Source: Candidatus Bathyarchaeota archaeon A05DMB-5 (GTDB lineage: Archaea; Thermoproteota; Bathyarchaeia; Bathyarchaeales; Bathycorpusculaceae). Taken from it: a stretch of DNA of 64,000 nucleotides. Both the position numbers and the translations under genes were made by a program. The stretch spans positions 153,572 through 217,571 of the forward strand of contig JABFQP010000004.1 of the NCBI GenBank assembly GCA_019685655.1. Reading direction: 5' to 3'. The notes under the pieces were generated by a model. The model was not told the origin of the DNA. It searched no databases and saw only the letters and a program-made list of their open reading frames with translations. The first letter of the stretch is position 1, and every line of letters starts with the position of its first letter. This document shows, in pieces, positions 62,239-64,000 of this stretch.

Positions 62239-63261
62239 TTGAACAAAAACACTCACAAACCAACTGATAAAGCGAAGACTAAGACAAAGAGATGGAAAAT
62301 CATCATTCCCGTCGCCATCGCTGTCGTGCTCGCAATTTCTCTCTTAGGACTCTACTTGTTTCTCAACCGAGGAGCAGTAACACTCAGAACATTAACCGTA
62401 GACGACGATGGAACAGCAAACTTCTCAACAATAGAAGAAGCTATAAACGCAGCAAACCCCGGAGACACAATTCAGGTCGCATCGGGAACCTACAACGAAA
62501 GTTACATAGAAATAAAAAAAGCCTTAACACTTTCCGGAGAAAATAAAAACACCACAATCATTGACGGCAAAGGCTTGACCGGCGCAGTTATCGCCATAAA
62601 AGCAAACAATGTCAACATTAGTGGTTTCACAATACGAAATGCAGCATGGGGAACTGCAGGTATTTACATGGGAGACGCCCTTGGATGTGTTATCAGAAAT
62701 ACCATAATAGCCTCAAACGTTGGAGGATACGGCATTAGCCTATTCCGTTCTAGCAATAACAATGTAAGCGACAACATAATCACATCAAACGAAAGAGGCA
62801 TCGATTTCAGCTATTCATCAAACAATATCGTTCATAATAATACAATTTCAAACAATGTAGATGGTATATACTTAAGTTACGACTCCACGCATAACACTTT
62901 CACCGCTAATACCATGGTGAACAACAGCTATCGCGGCTTTTACTGCTATTCATTCTACGGAGAAAAACCATGCGGCAATAACACGCTTATCGGCAATACT
63001 ATAGCTGACAGTGAGAGAGGCGTACATCTTGAATCCTCAAACAATAATACTATTTATCATAATAACTTCATCAACAACACAATTCAAGTAATGCTAATGG
63101 ACTCAACAAACTCTTGGGACAACGGTTATCCTTCTGGAGGAAATTACTGGAGCGAACACACTTGCATCGGTAATCCGAGTGATGGGTCACACCCCTATAC
63201 CATAGACGCAGATGACATAGACCGTTATCCATTTCAGGACCCAAATGGATGGTCATCCTAA
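62239..63261 (+). CDS. NosD-like right-handed beta-helix protein, N-terminally anchored
   Basis: A basic N-terminus and helix (IIIPVAIAVVLAISLLGLYL) form a signal anchor. The rest has a beta-helix with repeated NNVSDNIITSN, NNIVHNNTISNN, NTLIGNTIADS, NNTIYHNNFINN. Likely a surface protein binding or cleaving polysaccharide. TTG start with GAGG seven bases upstream. A/C-rich codons. No catalytic residues recognised. Confidence 0.83.
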   Translation: MNKNTHKPTDKAKTKTKRWKIIIPVAIAVVLAISLLGLYLFLNRGAVTLRTLTVDDDGTANFSTIEEAINAANPGDTIQVASGTYNESYIEIKKALTLSGENKNTTIIDGKGLTGAVIAIKANNVNISGFTIRNAAWGTAGIYMGDALGCVIRNTIIASNVGGYGISLFRSSNNNVSDNIITSNERGIDFSYSSNNIVHNNTISNNVDGIYLSYDSTHNTFTANTMVNNSYRGFYCYSFYGEKPCGNNTLIGNTIADSERGVHLESSNNNTIYHNNFINNTIQVMLMDSTNSWDNGYPSGGNYWSEHTCIGNPSDGSHPYTIDADDIDRYPFQDPNGWSS

Positions 63262-63330
63262 ATCTCCTCGCCAAATTACTTTCCAACAAAACAGAAGACT
63301 CCACACGCAAAACCTGCTAGTCAAAACCTA

Positions 63331-63364
63331 ATTCAACCTATATATAGGGGGCTATAACTCCGCA
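63331..63364 (+). repeat. Dispersed 3' motif, copy 3
   Basis: ATTCAACCTATATATA, then five G, then CTATAACTCCGC. It is 69 bases after the NosD-like stop and 31 bases before the convergent phosphodiesterase end. Matches copies 1 and 2 in core and position. Confidence 0.6.
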
Positions 63365-63395
63365 GACAGCTAAACAACACAGAATCTTTCTCAGT

Positions 63396-63893
63396 CTATA
63401 ACTGGATTATTTTGGCTTCAAGCTTAGCCGTGTCAAGCAATGCAATCGTCGACTTCCCAGTCAAATATCCACAAAGCTCACCTGGATTAACAACCAACGT
63501 TTTGCCCTTTCTGTAAACCTCCGCTTTATGAAAATGTCCATGAACCACAACATCAAACCCTTCACTATCAATCAAAGCCTCCAACAACTCTTCCTCAGTC
63601 CCATGCAACAACGCAATTTTTGTATCGCCAACGACAATTTTAGCGAAACCTCCACGAATCTCCAGAGCTTGATTCTCGCTGAATCGTTTTTTCAAAAGTT
63701 CATGGTCCCCATCATTATTGCCAAATACGCCAATCATTTTTGCCTTTAACTTTTTGAATTTTGGAATCACGAATGGTGCAATATAATCTCCTGCGTGAAG
63801 AACCAAGTCAACTTTTTCCTCGTTGAATCTTTCTACGGCTTTTTCAACCATCGACAAACGGTCGTGCGTGTCTGAAATTATGCCTATCAACAT
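63396..63893 (-). CDS. YfcE/MJ0936-type metallophosphoesterase
   Basis: A 165-residue phosphodiesterase: IGIISDTHDRLSMVEKAVER, LVLHAGDYIAPFV, GVFGNNDGDHELL, ALLHGTE, and VVVHGHFHKAEV, then VNPGELCGYLTG. Two-metal ligands are all present. ATG 63893 is preceded by GGTGAG; a longer in-frame start at 63920 exists. Activity likely on small phosphodiesters. Confidence 0.9.
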   Translation of the reverse strand: MLIGIISDTHDRLSMVEKAVERFNEEKVDLVLHAGDYIAPFVIPKFKKLKAKMIGVFGNNDGDHELLKKRFSENQALEIRGGFAKIVVGDTKIALLHGTEEELLEALIDSEGFDVVVHGHFHKAEVYRKGKTLVVNPGELCGYLTGKSTIALLDTAKLEAKIIQL

Positions 63894-64000
63894 CTTCTCA
63901 CCTTCCTTTAACATTTTCATTTTTGGAAATAAAGCCTTCTCATAGTTTAATCATATAGAAGTTTGTTCTAGAGAATATTTCGATTCTCGGAATAGTTAGA

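Overview
The window is archaeal and most resembles a Bathyarchaeia-type genome; that lineage is my inference. Supporting genes are archaeal EF-2 with the diphthamide motif, an archaeosine tRNA-guanine transglycosylase, an Orc1/Cdc6 initiator, an XPD-type helicase, Sm-like and PAC2 proteins, pyruvoyl-dependent arginine decarboxylase and a fused ADP-forming acyl-CoA synthetase. Spacing is tight, with many ATGA/GTGA/TGATG overlaps, Shine-Dalgarno motifs and archaeal TATA boxes. No rRNA, CRISPR array, insertion sequence or phage gene was seen. One tRNA-Gly(GCC) is present.

0-31 kb is an anaerobic electron-transfer region. On the minus strand mvhG-mvhA-hdrA(mvhD fusion)-hdrC-hdrB encodes a hydrogenase/heterodisulfide-reductase complex expected to bifurcate electrons from H2. 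Around it lie a GltD-like flavoprotein followed by a separate mvhD (cut by the window edge), an nfnAB pair with a ferredoxin-MvhD-ferredoxin-MvhD adaptor, and a second hdrA divergent from an hdrD-like gene. MvhD-like domains occur five times, so H2 and NAD(P)H donor modules may all feed Hdr units. A tusA-yeeE-dsrE-dsrF-dsrH operon (sulfur uptake and sulfane relay), an AbrB-arsM-trxB cluster and a ribbon-helix-helix protein fused to a GcvH-like domain lacking the lipoyl lysine sit in the same region.

31-48 kb is mixed housekeeping and transport: M28-type peptidases, an MFS carrier, PAC2, XPD helicase, Sm protein, sodium:solute symporter with a small partner, HAD hydrolase, tRNA-Gly, a DUF401 carrier and a small zincin. 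48-57 kb holds EF-2 (with a possible 22-codon upstream ORF), a two-part LysO-like exporter, galT, a tpiA-DUF89-debranching-enzyme operon and pdaD. 57-61 kb is a cdc6-HTH-coiled coil-moaC-moaB-moaA run. 61-64 kb has an acetyltransferase, two fused gene remnants, a NosD-like beta-helix protein and a phosphodiesterase.

The most unusual observations are: (1) the two HdrA paralogs have lost different cofactor sites; (2) the RHH-GcvH fusion has Met in place of the lipoyl Lys; (3) a 33-38 bp motif occurs three times, each between convergent genes and in blocks where both opposed genes share the same strand-level A/C versus G/T skew; (4) a secreted-protein gene is frameshifted at a CA repeat.
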